Of a DNA stretch of 61,644 nucleotides, positions 14,880-23,724 are shown piece after piece. The stretch lies in the NCBI GenBank assembly GCA_021325615.1, contig JAJPGU010000031.1, forward strand, positions 1-61,644, read 5' to 3'. Each line of letters begins with the position of its first letter. The first letter of the stretch is position 1. Source of the DNA: Nitrososphaerota archaeon (GTDB lineage: Archaea; Thermoproteota; Nitrososphaeria; Nitrososphaerales; Nitrosopumilaceae). Under the pieces are notes generated by a model. It saw nothing but the letters and a program-made list of their open reading frames with translations. It did not search any database and had not been told where the DNA came from. Both the position numbers and the translations under genes were made by a program.

Positions 14880-17800
14880 TCAGGTAGGCGTGTTTGCTAT
14901 CGGGCCTTTTGCCCAGCCCCTTTCGACCAGGGCTTGCGCAGTCTGGGGCCTCACGCACGCGTGGCTTCCGTCCTCGGCCTTGGTCACCTGGACTAGTCCC
15001 CTGCCGCACTCCAAGTGTCCGGGTCCGCCTGACATTGCCGCAGGCCCGGGCCCGCCCTGGATGCCTGGGTGCGTCTCAACAGGGGCAAGGCGCATTCCGC
15101 TGCTGAAATAAACCGCGGGAGGCACGTGGAAGAACAGGTGCCCTGTAAACGTCCTTCCTCCAATCTTCTCGCCTACGAGGACCGTGGCGTTTGCGCCCTC
15201 TGGCGGGGCCCGTGTCACCGTCTCAACCTTCATGTAAAAGGGCTGGGTTGCATTGAGCGTAAACTGCGACGGCACAAAGTTGACTGCAAGCCACGGCGGC
15301 ATGGAGCCGGTGGTGCCGTTCTGGGAGACGCCCAGCACCGAGAGCGAAACCGGCAGGATGCCGCTTGGCGAGTCGTATACCATGCCGTACGGGTTGGGGG
15401 TGGTGTGGTTGATGTTGATTGTAGGCGAGCCAAACTCCAGAGGCGCCGACCCGTTGACTATGTTTATCGACTCGCTCTTTGTGATAGGGATGAAACTGAC
15501 CGAGCTTCCACCGGTCGAGTTTGCATAAATGCGCGCAGTCTTGACTGAAAGGACGTTTATCTCAAAGGGCTCTATTGCCCCTGCAAGGACCATCGTTGCC
15601 GGGGTTCCCCCCGGCGTTGCATCAACCTGCTGGGGCAGGAACCTTGCGTATGCGCCGTCAGGCAGACCCGATACCCCGAGGGACACGGTCCGGGACGTGG
15701 CAGAGTAGACCGTCAGCGGAAACTCCTCGTACCCGATGAACCCTATGCAGGTGCCGCCCCCGCCGTTGCCGTTTACAAGGGGCTCCCTTGAGCAGAGCGA
15801 GACCGGGTGCATGGTGGGGGTGCCTACCGTGGCATGCGAGTCGGGGACGCCTGTCGAGTTTACACTGACCGTTATCGTCCCTACCTGCTGGCCGTTCTCG
15901 TGCTCTGACAAAATCAGTCCGGGAAACTGCTGGCGCGGCCCTGCAGGCTGGATGGGGTTTCCTATGTTGAATATGGTCCCGTTGAGGAGGTTTGTGACGA
16001 CGCCCTTGCCCTCTATGACAAGCGGCGCGTTTCCAGGCGGGGCGGCCGAGCCTGCGTAGACGTACATTGCAAGCCTTTCAAGCTTGTAATCATACGAATA
16101 GATGGAATACTTGTCAAACCATGCAGTCATCCCTGGGGGCGCGTCAATCCAGAGGCTGATGTTGTGCAGCCTGTAGTTTGGCGAGCTTGGGCCTGCATCT
16201 ACTGCAAACTTGGCCCAGCCGCCCGAGTTTACAATGGAGGACTCGTTTACAAGCCTGAACTGGACAGGAGACGAGGATGAAAAGTTGCCAAGATAGTTGT
16301 TCTGCGCAACCTGGAGCGTGGTGTTTTCAGTTGAAATCACGCCTGACCTGTTTTCAGGGTCGAGAAGCGAGGAAATGATGGTGTAGTTGCCAGGCTCCTG
16401 CGGGGCCCAGTCGATTACGGCCCTAGGCGAGTACCCGCATGTGGCGGTAACGTTTGCAGAGGACTGGAACACTACTTTGCCGCCTGATACCGCCTCTACC
16501 TGGTAGAGCGCCTTGACGGTCATATCATGCACCGTGTGCATCCCGGCAGATAGCTCGGTGTCCCATCCTGCAAGGATGGACTTGGTTGGCTGGCCGTCAA
16601 CCATTACCTGGGGCGTGTCAAGCGTCACCCCGCCCTGCCCTGGCTGGACAAGGGGGCACAGCGTGCTTGCCTCGGAAAGGCCTGTCTTGTTTGCCTGGAA
16701 GGCAAGTATGTTCTGCCCTGCTTGGAGCGAGAGGAAGAGCTGCGGCCCTCCGACCAGGTGGAACCTTCCCGCCTGGTACGCGTCCTCGACTGTCCGTGGT
16801 GGGATCAGTGAGCCCTGTGTTGCCCCGCCCAAGTACTCGTGGAACGAGCCGTCCCTGCCTGTACCGTACCATGCGACATAGGCCGAGTTGCCATAGGGTG
16901 CCGCGCTTGAATCAAGCTCGGTGCCAAGCGCGGTAGTGCCTGCGCTGACCTCTTCGGGCATGTCAAACGTCTTTCCGCCGTCGGTGCTCCGCTCGACATA
17001 AATCGGCTGCGGCTGGAGCCCGTTCTCGTATGCGGTCCAGAACTGGTAGAGGGTGGGGCCTGCAACGACGGGGAAGATCTGGGCCATGTTGGTGCCATAA
17101 GTGGATGTGGCGGTGGAAAAGGTCGAGCCGCCGTCCGTGCTCTGCATGATTACAATCGTGCTGTTCTCAAAGACCGCGTTGTCATACGCCCTCTTGAGCC
17201 CCTCCACGACGAGGTTTCCCTGGGACGCGGAGATCTCGACCGGCACGAGGCCGTCAAGCGGGGCAAGGTGCACTGCAGGGCCGAGGGACCCTGCCCCCAT
17301 GTGCCTCAGGAAAATGTTGGGGCTGCAGTACCCAAACGAGTTCTGGCAGTTTGTCCCGGACGACCACACCACATAGGCGTCCTGGCCTGCCTGGGCCCCG
17401 AACGGGCTCCAGGACTGGAGTGACGGGTCGCTTACATGTTCTGGGTCTGCAAAGGTTGCCCCGCCGTCCGTGCTCTGGGAGAGCATCACCGACTGGGTCC
17501 GGTTTGGGCCAAACATGCCTGTCCAGACAAGCGATACATAGTTTCCAGAGGCAAGGAGCGGGCCAATCCCTGCCTGGATGGCATCACCTGTGCCTATGGT
17601 TACGGGGCTGCCAAAGGTTGCCCCGCCGTCGGCGCTTGACGCGACAAGCATTGAAGGCTTGCCGTCCTGCTCGGACCATGCGACATGGACCATGTTGCCT
17701 GACGCTGCAATCTCGGGGCCTGAGATCCTCGACCCGTTGGCAAGCGTTGTGCTGGACCCAAACGTCTTTCCGCCGTCGGTGCTCCGCTCAAAGTACAGGG

Positions 17801-18017
17801 CGGTGCCGTGTCCGGGAGTCTCGACCGTCCATATGAGGTAGACCGTGCTTCCTGACGCGGCAGTCTTATAGTCCTGCAGGGTGGGGGGCTGGTTCATTGG
17901 CCTTGTGGGCATCATCGGGCCTCCGCCCATTATCTGGGCGTGGACTGGCAGGGGGGAAGTAAGACAAACAAGCGCGATTAGCAATAGCGGTGCCGCGGCA
18001 AGATATGGCTTTGTCAA
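14880..18017 (-). CDS. Very large exported BNR/sialidase-fold protein
   Basis: 1045 residues with signal peptide (about 1-28, ending VHAQ). The N-terminal ~430 residues contain five Asp-box motifs of the type STDGGKTF, which mark beta-propeller (BNR/sialidase-like) blades. Catalytic sialidase residues are not evident, so a binding role is more likely. The middle (about 450-900) is a series of beta-sandwich stretches with many N-glycosylation sequons. The C-terminus carries CGRGLVQVTKAEDGSHACV and VERGWAK, a Cys-paired ending I associate with archaeal exported proteins. No C-terminal membrane segment is visible. TTG start at 18017. Likely an S-layer-associated surface protein. Confidence 0.75.
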   Translation of the reverse strand: MTKPYLAAAPLLLIALVCLTSPLPVHAQIMGGGPMMPTRPMNQPPTLQDYKTAASGSTVYLIWTVETPGHGTALYFERSTDGGKTFGSSTTLANGSRISGPEIAASGNMVHVAWSEQDGKPSMLVASSADGGATFGSPVTIGTGDAIQAGIGPLLASGNYVSLVWTGMFGPNRTQSVMLSQSTDGGATFADPEHVSDPSLQSWSPFGAQAGQDAYVVWSSGTNCQNSFGYCSPNIFLRHMGAGSLGPAVHLAPLDGLVPVEISASQGNLVVEGLKRAYDNAVFENSTIVIMQSTDGGSTFSTATSTYGTNMAQIFPVVAGPTLYQFWTAYENGLQPQPIYVERSTDGGKTFDMPEEVSAGTTALGTELDSSAAPYGNSAYVAWYGTGRDGSFHEYLGGATQGSLIPPRTVEDAYQAGRFHLVGGPQLFLSLQAGQNILAFQANKTGLSEASTLCPLVQPGQGGVTLDTPQVMVDGQPTKSILAGWDTELSAGMHTVHDMTVKALYQVEAVSGGKVVFQSSANVTATCGYSPRAVIDWAPQEPGNYTIISSLLDPENRSGVISTENTTLQVAQNNYLGNFSSSSPVQFRLVNESSIVNSGGWAKFAVDAGPSSPNYRLHNISLWIDAPPGMTAWFDKYSIYSYDYKLERLAMYVYAGSAAPPGNAPLVIEGKGVVTNLLNGTIFNIGNPIQPAGPRQQFPGLILSEHENGQQVGTITVSVNSTGVPDSHATVGTPTMHPVSLCSREPLVNGNGGGGTCIGFIGYEEFPLTVYSATSRTVSLGVSGLPDGAYARFLPQQVDATPGGTPATMVLAGAIEPFEINVLSVKTARIYANSTGGSSVSFIPITKSESINIVNGSAPLEFGSPTININHTTPNPYGMVYDSPSGILPVSLSVLGVSQNGTTGSMPPWLAVNFVPSQFTLNATQPFYMKVETVTRAPPEGANATVLVGEKIGGRTFTGHLFFHVPPAVYFSSGMRLAPVETHPGIQGGPGPAAMSGGPGHLECGRGLVQVTKAEDGSHACVRPQTAQALVERGWAKGPIANTPT

Positions 18018-18467
18018 GGGCTGGTCAGGGTTTCCGTCTTTTGGCTAAAAAGTGTGATGTAACATTGTTCTAGCACCAGGGTGTGAAAATTTCCGCAGCT
18101 TTTTTTCCGTACACTTGAATCAAATCCACTTGTTTTACGGCATACGTCTCTGAAGCGTGCAGCCATGTGATATGCATCAAAAAGGTACGACACTTTAATT
18201 AGACTCGCTGGCCATACTGGGGTTAGACCCGTCAGGGGTGGGACTTGAACCCACGGATCCGAGGTGCACTCGGGCAAGGGTTTTTCAGACTCCCGGCATG
18301 CCTTGCTTGCCGATTCTGGCAGGCTCTGCTTACAAAATCGGGATAAAGGACCGGCAGGTAGATGAATCCATTTTTCCAATCCGTAAAAATTTTGTCCTGG
18401 CAGAAAAGGTTGCAGCCCCTACTTGAAAGTGCCGGTGGTCTGTCCAGGATACATCCCGCTTGCCGCG
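18018..18467. other. Spacer between two giant surface-protein genes
   Basis: About 450 bases with no protein gene on either strand. The recognisable feature is a tRNA-Ser-like 3' fragment on the minus strand (18230-18297). The rest shows AT-rich promoter-like stretches but nothing firm. Confidence 0.6.
18230..18297 (-). pseudogene. tRNA-Ser-like 3' fragment (possible integration scar)
   Basis: Read on the minus strand this contains a T arm GTGGG-TTCAAGT-CCCAC (18238-18254), a 3' acceptor strand CCCTGAC plus discriminator G, a variable-arm hairpin CCGAG-TGCAC-CTCGG, and an anticodon-like region with TGA. The anticodon stem is mispaired in two of five positions and base 33 is C rather than T. 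No 5' acceptor strand (GTCAGGG) exists in the 300 bases upstream. It therefore looks like the 3' part of a type II tRNA without its 5' half. Such fragments can remain where an element integrated. A heavily intron-interrupted tRNA is the alternative. Confidence 0.4.
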
Positions 18468-20981
18468 CTAGTGGCCCGTTCCATGCACATGGTGCCCGGC
18501 ATCATTGTCCAAGGAATGGTGGTCGCCGGGATTGGCGTGCTCTGCAAGTTCCCATGCCTGCGAATAGTCCTGGATGGCGTCTGCAAAGTGACCGTGCGAG
18601 GCATCGGATGCGGCATCTGACATGAATTTCTGTGCATGTGAAATGTCCCTTGGCGAGTCGCCGCCTGGCGGGGCGCCTGACGCGTCGGAAATTGCAGTCT
18701 GGGCAAGGCCCCTGTCCACCCCCACAAGCACGCTGATGGCATCCTGCAGGGAGGCGCCAAACGAGGCCGACTCCTTCCTGTCGCCCATGATATCCTCCAG
18801 GTGTCGCACTGCCTGCTGCTCGTCGTCAAACACCTTGTGGCCGGTCTTTACGACAAGGTGGATTCCGTCGGCCTGCCACAGCGAGGGATCCACGCTGTCC
18901 TGTACTGCCTCGGCTGCCTGGCCAAGGTCATGCCTGTCCTCGTGGTCTGATGCATTAAGCGACTCTAGGCCCTGGACAACTCCCTGCTTTTCGCCAAGCA
19001 GGCTGTAAACCGTGACGGCTACCGGCGCGGAGGTGCTTGCGGTGTAATTTGCATCGCCGGGATAGTATGCGGTGATAGCGTAATGCCCTGTGGAAAGCGT
19101 CTCGTTGACGGCGGCAGTTCCGGAACTGGTCGTTCCCGTGCCTACTACATCTGTTCCGTTGTAGAATGTTACCGTTTCCCCGTCATGCACTGCGGGGCTG
19201 ACTTTGGCTGTAAGCGTTATGGCCTGGCCCATGATGGCGCTGCCTGCAGATGCCGAGAGCGTCGTGGCTGTGGCTATCCTGTCCACTGTCTGGTTTAGTT
19301 CGTTTGAGGTGCTCTGGGCAAAATCCCCGCTTCCTGAGAATTTCGCCGTTACCTGGTACGATCCTGCCGCAAAGGAGGATGTCGTAAGCGTGGCACTGCC
19401 CCCGGATAAGGCCGCAGTGCCAAGTGCCAGGGTACCGTTCTCAAATGTCACGGTGCCGGTTGCAGTTGCGGGGGATACCGTGGCGTTAAACGTGACAGGC
19501 TCGCCCACCGTGGAGGGGTCCTGTGAGGACTGGAGGGCTGTGGAGGTGGGGGCCTGGTCCACCACCTGTTTTAGGATGGCGGACGTGCTTGACTTGTCGT
19601 TTGCGTCACCCGAGTAGGACGCTGTAACATTGTGGGTCCCGACAGAAAGCGAGGAAACCAGAAGGCTTGCATGTCCCGATGATATCGCCGATGAGGGCCC
19701 GGCGCTGCCGTCTATTGTGAATGTCACGGTGCCTCCTGCCCCTGCAGGAGATATCGAGGCCGTGATGTTGACCTGCCCGCCGTATACTGACGGGTTGGGC
19801 GACGACGAAAGGGCCGTGGCAGTAGCAGACATGCAGGCGTTCACTACCTGGTTGCCCGAAAGGGTCCCGCCGCTCTCTGAAAAGGTCGAGCCGCATAGGT
19901 CCGTGATGCTGCCGGGGTTGCTGATTGCCCCTCCCTGGCCGTTGCGTATGGTGCCGCCGTTGTAGTTTGTGACTCCGCCGGGGTTTGTGAACGTGCCATA
20001 GTTGTCAAAACCTGCCGAGTTGCCAAAGGTTCCCGAGTTGGCAATGGTGCCCGTGTTGTTGATTATGCCGTACGCGTAATTGACAAAGTTGGGGCTGTAG
20101 ATGTTGTTGTTGATAAAACCGCCCCTGTCGTTGCTTATGGTCCCGGAGTTGTTTATCGTCCCGCCCTGGTTCTGGATGGCGCCTGTGTTGTCCATGCTGC
20201 CTCCATTGTCAAACATCGCATAGTTTTCAAAAACCGCGTGATTGTAAATTGACGCACCCATGGCGTTGGTGATTGTGCCGTGGTTGCTAATTGAGGTGGA
20301 GTTGTTGTTGATTGTGCCCCCGTAGTTGTTGTTTATGGTGCCTAGGTTGTTTATCGTCCCTTCTTGGGACGTGCTTATCCTGCCTCCGGCATCGTTGTCA
20401 AGCATGCCCGCCTCGATGATTGCCGAGCCCCCCGCGACTTGAATCAAGCCATGGTTGACGTCTGTGCCCGAGACGGTGTAGCTGCCTCCGGAGTTGACGG
20501 TGATGGTGCCGTTGTTGTTGATGGGCCCGCCCCCGCTTAGCTGCCCTCCGGAGTTGATTATGATGGAGCCATAGTTGTTGACTGCGGCTATGGGCCCGAT
20601 GTCGGACAGGCCCCCGCCTGAATACAGGTCTATTGTCCCATTGTTGTCAAGTATTCCGTTGCCCTGGTTTATCATGCCATATCCGATAAAGGCGACGGTA
20701 ACGCCCGAGTCTATCTTGAGCGTTACAAAGTTGAGCATGTTTTGCGCATCTATGTTGCAAGTCTCGGTGCTCTGGACCCATGCTCCGCCAAACTCGTTTT
20801 GGCACACGCCGCCGCTGTTGCTTGTGTCAAGCTCAAACGACGTTGCATGCGCGGCGGGAAGGGACACGGCTGCAAGCAATATGGAAACCAAAAGTGCGGG
20901 AATTTTTACTGGAATCTTCAAACCCAAGGGCCTAAATCCTGCTGAATCCCGTACTATAAAAAAGAGATCATTATAGAGCAT
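18468..20981 (-). CDS. Large adhesin-like exported protein with three Ig-like repeats
   Basis: 837 residues. Signal peptide about 1-46. Residues ~90-370 are a repetitive GTINNxGTI-type region (many NNxGTI, NNYG, NSGT units) expected to fold as a beta-helix. Three homologous Ig-like domains follow (about 380-640), starting TATALSSSPNPSVYGG, TSTALQSSQDPSTVGE and TATTLSASAGSAIMGQ. The last ~180 residues are helical and acidic with a His-rich end. No membrane segment follows. This architecture suits a surface or released adhesin. ATG at 20981. The gene has the same orientation as the BNR protein gene 450 bases beyond it. Confidence 0.75.
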   Translation of the reverse strand: MLYNDLFFIVRDSAGFRPLGLKIPVKIPALLVSILLAAVSLPAAHATSFELDTSNSGGVCQNEFGGAWVQSTETCNIDAQNMLNFVTLKIDSGVTVAFIGYGMINQGNGILDNNGTIDLYSGGGLSDIGPIAAVNNYGSIIINSGGQLSGGGPINNNGTITVNSGGSYTVSGTDVNHGLIQVAGGSAIIEAGMLDNDAGGRISTSQEGTINNLGTINNNYGGTINNNSTSISNHGTITNAMGASIYNHAVFENYAMFDNGGSMDNTGAIQNQGGTINNSGTISNDRGGFINNNIYSPNFVNYAYGIINNTGTIANSGTFGNSAGFDNYGTFTNPGGVTNYNGGTIRNGQGGAISNPGSITDLCGSTFSESGGTLSGNQVVNACMSATATALSSSPNPSVYGGQVNITASISPAGAGGTVTFTIDGSAGPSSAISSGHASLLVSSLSVGTHNVTASYSGDANDKSSTSAILKQVVDQAPTSTALQSSQDPSTVGEPVTFNATVSPATATGTVTFENGTLALGTAALSGGSATLTTSSFAAGSYQVTAKFSGSGDFAQSTSNELNQTVDRIATATTLSASAGSAIMGQAITLTAKVSPAVHDGETVTFYNGTDVVGTGTTSSGTAAVNETLSTGHYAITAYYPGDANYTASTSAPVAVTVYSLLGEKQGVVQGLESLNASDHEDRHDLGQAAEAVQDSVDPSLWQADGIHLVVKTGHKVFDDEQQAVRHLEDIMGDRKESASFGASLQDAISVLVGVDRGLAQTAISDASGAPPGGDSPRDISHAQKFMSDAASDASHGHFADAIQDYSQAWELAEHANPGDHHSLDNDAGHHVHGTGH

Positions 20982-21142
20982 TCTTCTATTTTCTGCGCCG
21001 GAAACTTATCGCAAGGTATGGCATCCGGGTGCAATTTTTTGCAACCTTTCCTTGTCTGTCGTGGGGCAGGGCCTGTCTCAAAAGGATTCTCGTCCATGGC
21101 AGCAAGGAACTTCAAGTGATGCCTGTGGATGGATTCCAGTGC

Positions 21143-21382
21143 CTATTCATAAACGGGCGAGTGCCCCTGCTGGGTCTTTGGGCTTGACCTTGTGGACTTG
21201 AAGCGGGTCTTGGCACCAGTCAGGTCCTTTCTCGTTTTTCTTATGTCGTCCTTCTTTTTTACCTCATTCTTCCGCGGCGGGCCGTCTTTGGGCAGGATGT
21301 CAGCGCCGTGCCTGGTGAAAGTATACTCGACACTTGTTGGTTTTACTATCTTTCCAATCTTCTTTTTCTGTTTCTGGTTCAT
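21143..21382 (-). CDS. Small highly basic protein
   Basis: 79 residues, about a third Lys or Arg, beginning MNQKQKKKIGKIVKPTSVEY and ending in a disordered Ser/Gln-rich tail. It has no membrane segment or Cys. Such proteins usually bind nucleic acid, but there is no recognisable fold. It stands alone between the adhesin-like gene and the MFS gene. Confidence 0.5.
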   Translation of the reverse strand: MNQKQKKKIGKIVKPTSVEYTFTRHGADILPKDGPPRKNEVKKKDDIRKTRKDLTGAKTRFKSTRSSPKTQQGHSPVYE

Positions 21383-21641
21383 CTCTATCTGCCTTGCCAG
21401 GAATTCTCAAAGGACATGCGCTGATTAATCTAGCCAGGTATGAGGGTCACAGCACCACGCGACGAAAAATCTTTTGCATGTGGAAAATATTCCAGTATGT
21501 GCACTGGCAACCGACCTGTTTGATAAAATTTAAGTGTTGTCTGGGCCGTGTTTGACAACCCGGGCCCGCTGATGGATATGTGAGGGGGGCAAATGATGGC
21601 TTTTAATCCGGCAGGCCCGACTGGGAGGTACCTGATACCAA

Positions 21642-22862
21642 ATGGCGGGAAAAGACAACACGGCTTCAAACCGCGGCTGGCTTACAAGGGATGTCGGCCT
21701 CATCTCGTTTTCTGCCTTTTTTGCAGACATGGGGTACCAGGCGGTAACAGCGGTATTCCCGCTGCTTGTTGTAATAAAGATGCACGAGCCGGCCTACGTC
21801 TACGGCCTCCTGCTGGCACTCAGCTACGGGGTTGGCTCTGCAGTATCGCTTGCAGGAGGAAAGCTAGGCGACAAATACGGCAAGAAGAAGATCTCAATTC
21901 TTGGCAATATGTTCATCCCCCTGATGTCGCTTGGGGCACTCTCTGACAACCTCTGGATTATGGGCGCCCTCTTTGTACTGGGGTGGTGGGCAAGATACTT
22001 CCGCTCGCCTGCCAGGAGGGCATGGCTTGTCGATGTCTCCGAGCCGGGCCAGCGCACAAAGGTCTTTGGGTTCCTTCATGCACTGGATGTGGGGGGAGGA
22101 CTTGTGGCAGTGGCATACACGTCGGTGCTTGTCTACCTCCATGTCCCGTTCTCACAGATTCTGCTCCTCACCGTGGCACCGTTGCTGGTATCGACTGCCT
22201 GCCTTGCCGCTGCCGGGTCGGGGCCAAAAGGCAGGACGCCCCACCCAGAGGCCGCCCAAGAGGAGGGGCGTGGAATCTTTTCAGGCGATAACGGGCTTGT
22301 CCTCCGGGCACTGCTCCTGTCTGCGACACTCTTTGGATTCAGCTTTTACGCGCTGGGCTTTCCCATAGTTACCGTTGCCGAGTCCGAGTCAAGCCCCGTG
22401 CTCGGCATTGTAACGTTCGGGCTGTTCCTTGGCTCCTCTGCCATGGCGGGATATCTCCTGGGATTTTTCCACGGGAGGAGGCCCATCAGGACACTGTGGA
22501 CGCTTGGGTACCTCCTTGCGGCGGCCTCCTCCCTTGCCATAGGGCTGTCCTACCTCCTCCACTGGGGGCTCTGGTTCTACTACCTTGCCGCAGCCGGGCT
22601 TGGGTTTGCCACAGGTTCGGTCGAGACGTTCGAGCCAGTCATCGTATCTGTTCTTGTCAAGGCAAGGAAGATGTCAAGCGGGATGGGCTGGCTCAGCTCA
22701 AGCAGGGCCGCAGGACTTTTTGTGTCAAATGCGGCAATGGGGGTCATCTTTGTCTTCAGCCAGTTTGACTCTTACCTCTATGCCGCACTTTCTGCAACAT
22801 CTGCCGCAGTCATACTCTCGGTGGCAGACATCAGGAAGGGACGCAAGGATGCCGGACCATAG
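21642..22862 (+). CDS. MFS transporter
   Basis: 406 residues with about twelve membrane segments. The signature loop between segments 2 and 3 is GGKLGDKYGKKKISI (about 70-84), and a second-half ARKMSSGMGWLSSS loop is visible. A ~35-residue cytosolic loop near 190-225 separates the halves. Subfamily not clear: drug or metabolite efflux is as likely as uptake. ATG at 21642. Two hairpins follow the stop codon. Confidence 0.8.
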   Translation: MAGKDNTASNRGWLTRDVGLISFSAFFADMGYQAVTAVFPLLVVIKMHEPAYVYGLLLALSYGVGSAVSLAGGKLGDKYGKKKISILGNMFIPLMSLGALSDNLWIMGALFVLGWWARYFRSPARRAWLVDVSEPGQRTKVFGFLHALDVGGGLVAVAYTSVLVYLHVPFSQILLLTVAPLLVSTACLAAAGSGPKGRTPHPEAAQEEGRGIFSGDNGLVLRALLLSATLFGFSFYALGFPIVTVAESESSPVLGIVTFGLFLGSSAMAGYLLGFFHGRRPIRTLWTLGYLLAAASSLAIGLSYLLHWGLWFYYLAAAGLGFATGSVETFEPVIVSVLVKARKMSSGMGWLSSSRAAGLFVSNAAMGVIFVFSQFDSYLYAALSATSAAVILSVADIRKGRKDAGP

Positions 22863-22877
22863 GAGAAATCCCCCACC

Positions 22878-22927
22878 GGGAACCTGCATCCCGGGTACCG
22901 TTCCCTTCCTCGCGCCTCTTTCGCGAG
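22878..22927 (+). terminator. Tandem hairpins after the MFS gene
   Basis: GGGAAC...GTTCCC (22878-22905, with CCCGGG inside) and CTCGCG-CCTCTTT-CGCGAG (22909-22927) lie 15-65 bases past the stop codon. They probably mark the transcript end. Immediately beyond them base composition drops to AT-rich. Confidence 0.55.
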
Positions 22928-23160
22928 AAAGTCATGATATTAAGGGAGCCAATAAGTTCGGATAAACTTTGGGGAAGATTATTCTAGATTCTAAAACTGC
23001 TTGTAATAACTCGCGATAAAATGACTAGGAATATGTCCGAGTTTGAATAAAAGACATTCATTTTATAGATAATGCTGGTACTGTATCGAGAAACGCTCTT
23101 CATTGTAAATGTGAGTTTTTATTAACACATTTGATTCCGAGAGGTAAGATGTCGTCTTTT

Positions 23161-23177
23161 TATACAAATTTTGTATA
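23161..23177. promoter_or_regulatory. 17-bp palindrome before the small zinc-binding-like gene
   Basis: TATACAA-ATT-TTGTATA, eight bases before ATG 23186. The left arm includes a TATA-like element at leaderless distance, so a bound protein would block transcription. The preceding 300 bases (22863-23160) hold only hairpins and AT-rich sequence. Confidence 0.5.
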
Positions 23178-23185
23178 AGAAGGTA

Positions 23186-23359
23186 ATGCAAAGCAAACAC
23201 GACTATTTCAAAGAGGATTGCCCAAAGAGCGAGCCTGAGACAGTCGCAACACACTCAAACGGTACAGTCTTCTACAGATGCAAAAACTGTAATTATTTTG
23301 GTACGATAGAATCGTTCACAGAGCCTTTTCATACTTATGAAATATTACAACAGCATTAA
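23186..23359 (+). CDS. Small Cys/His protein, possible zinc ribbon
   Basis: 57 residues from ATG 23186, which is preceded by AAGGTA. It contains C (EDCPKSE), H (ATHS) and CKNCNYFG, which could form one zinc site. The frame opens at TTG 23171. It is AT-rich like its neighbours and overlaps the convergent gene at 23316 by 44 bases. Could be a small nucleic-acid- or protein-binding module. Function not assigned. Confidence 0.5.
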   Translation: MQSKHDYFKEDCPKSEPETVATHSNGTVFYRCKNCNYFGTIESFTEPFHTYEILQQH

Positions 23360-23609
23360 GCATCTCTGATATGGAACCCTCAAGGTGTTTTATGATCTTG
23401 TCATAATCTTGTAGTCTTTCTTTTTCCGCGGTCATGTTTTTTCTCACTTTCATCTCATTGATGGCATCCTGTGCATTTTGTAATGCCTCAAGCGTCATAT
23501 CCAGTGGTTTTACCATGTCCTCTAGTAGTGAGGCTTGTATTTTTCTATTTGGCAAATTGAAACACAAAAGATTGATACACTTTTTTCTATATTCATGTAT
23601 TTTTATCAC
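23316..23609 (-). CDS. Small coiled-coil protein
   Basis: 97 residues, mostly helical with heptad-like spacing (LEALQNAQDAINEMKVRKNM and following). No membrane segment or catalytic motif. The first 30 residues are less regular and internal ATGs (MVKPLD, MTLEAL) are alternative starts. AT-rich, in the accessory patch. Function unknown. Confidence 0.5.
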   Translation of the reverse strand: MIKIHEYRKKCINLLCFNLPNRKIQASLLEDMVKPLDMTLEALQNAQDAINEMKVRKNMTAEKERLQDYDKIIKHLEGSISEMLNAVVIFHKYEKAL

Positions 23610-23724
23610 AAGATTGGAAACCTTTGATGGGTTACGTAACTAGATGCACCGGTTACCACCAAAATGTCTACAGAACAAGGATACACATCTTTTTTAAAAT
23701 CTTTCAGGATCTTATATTCAAAGC

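Noticed and set aside
23063-23254. Minus-strand 63-residue hydrophobic frame
   Set aside because: Antisense to the small Cys-containing gene, whose start, spacing and Cys pattern are better.
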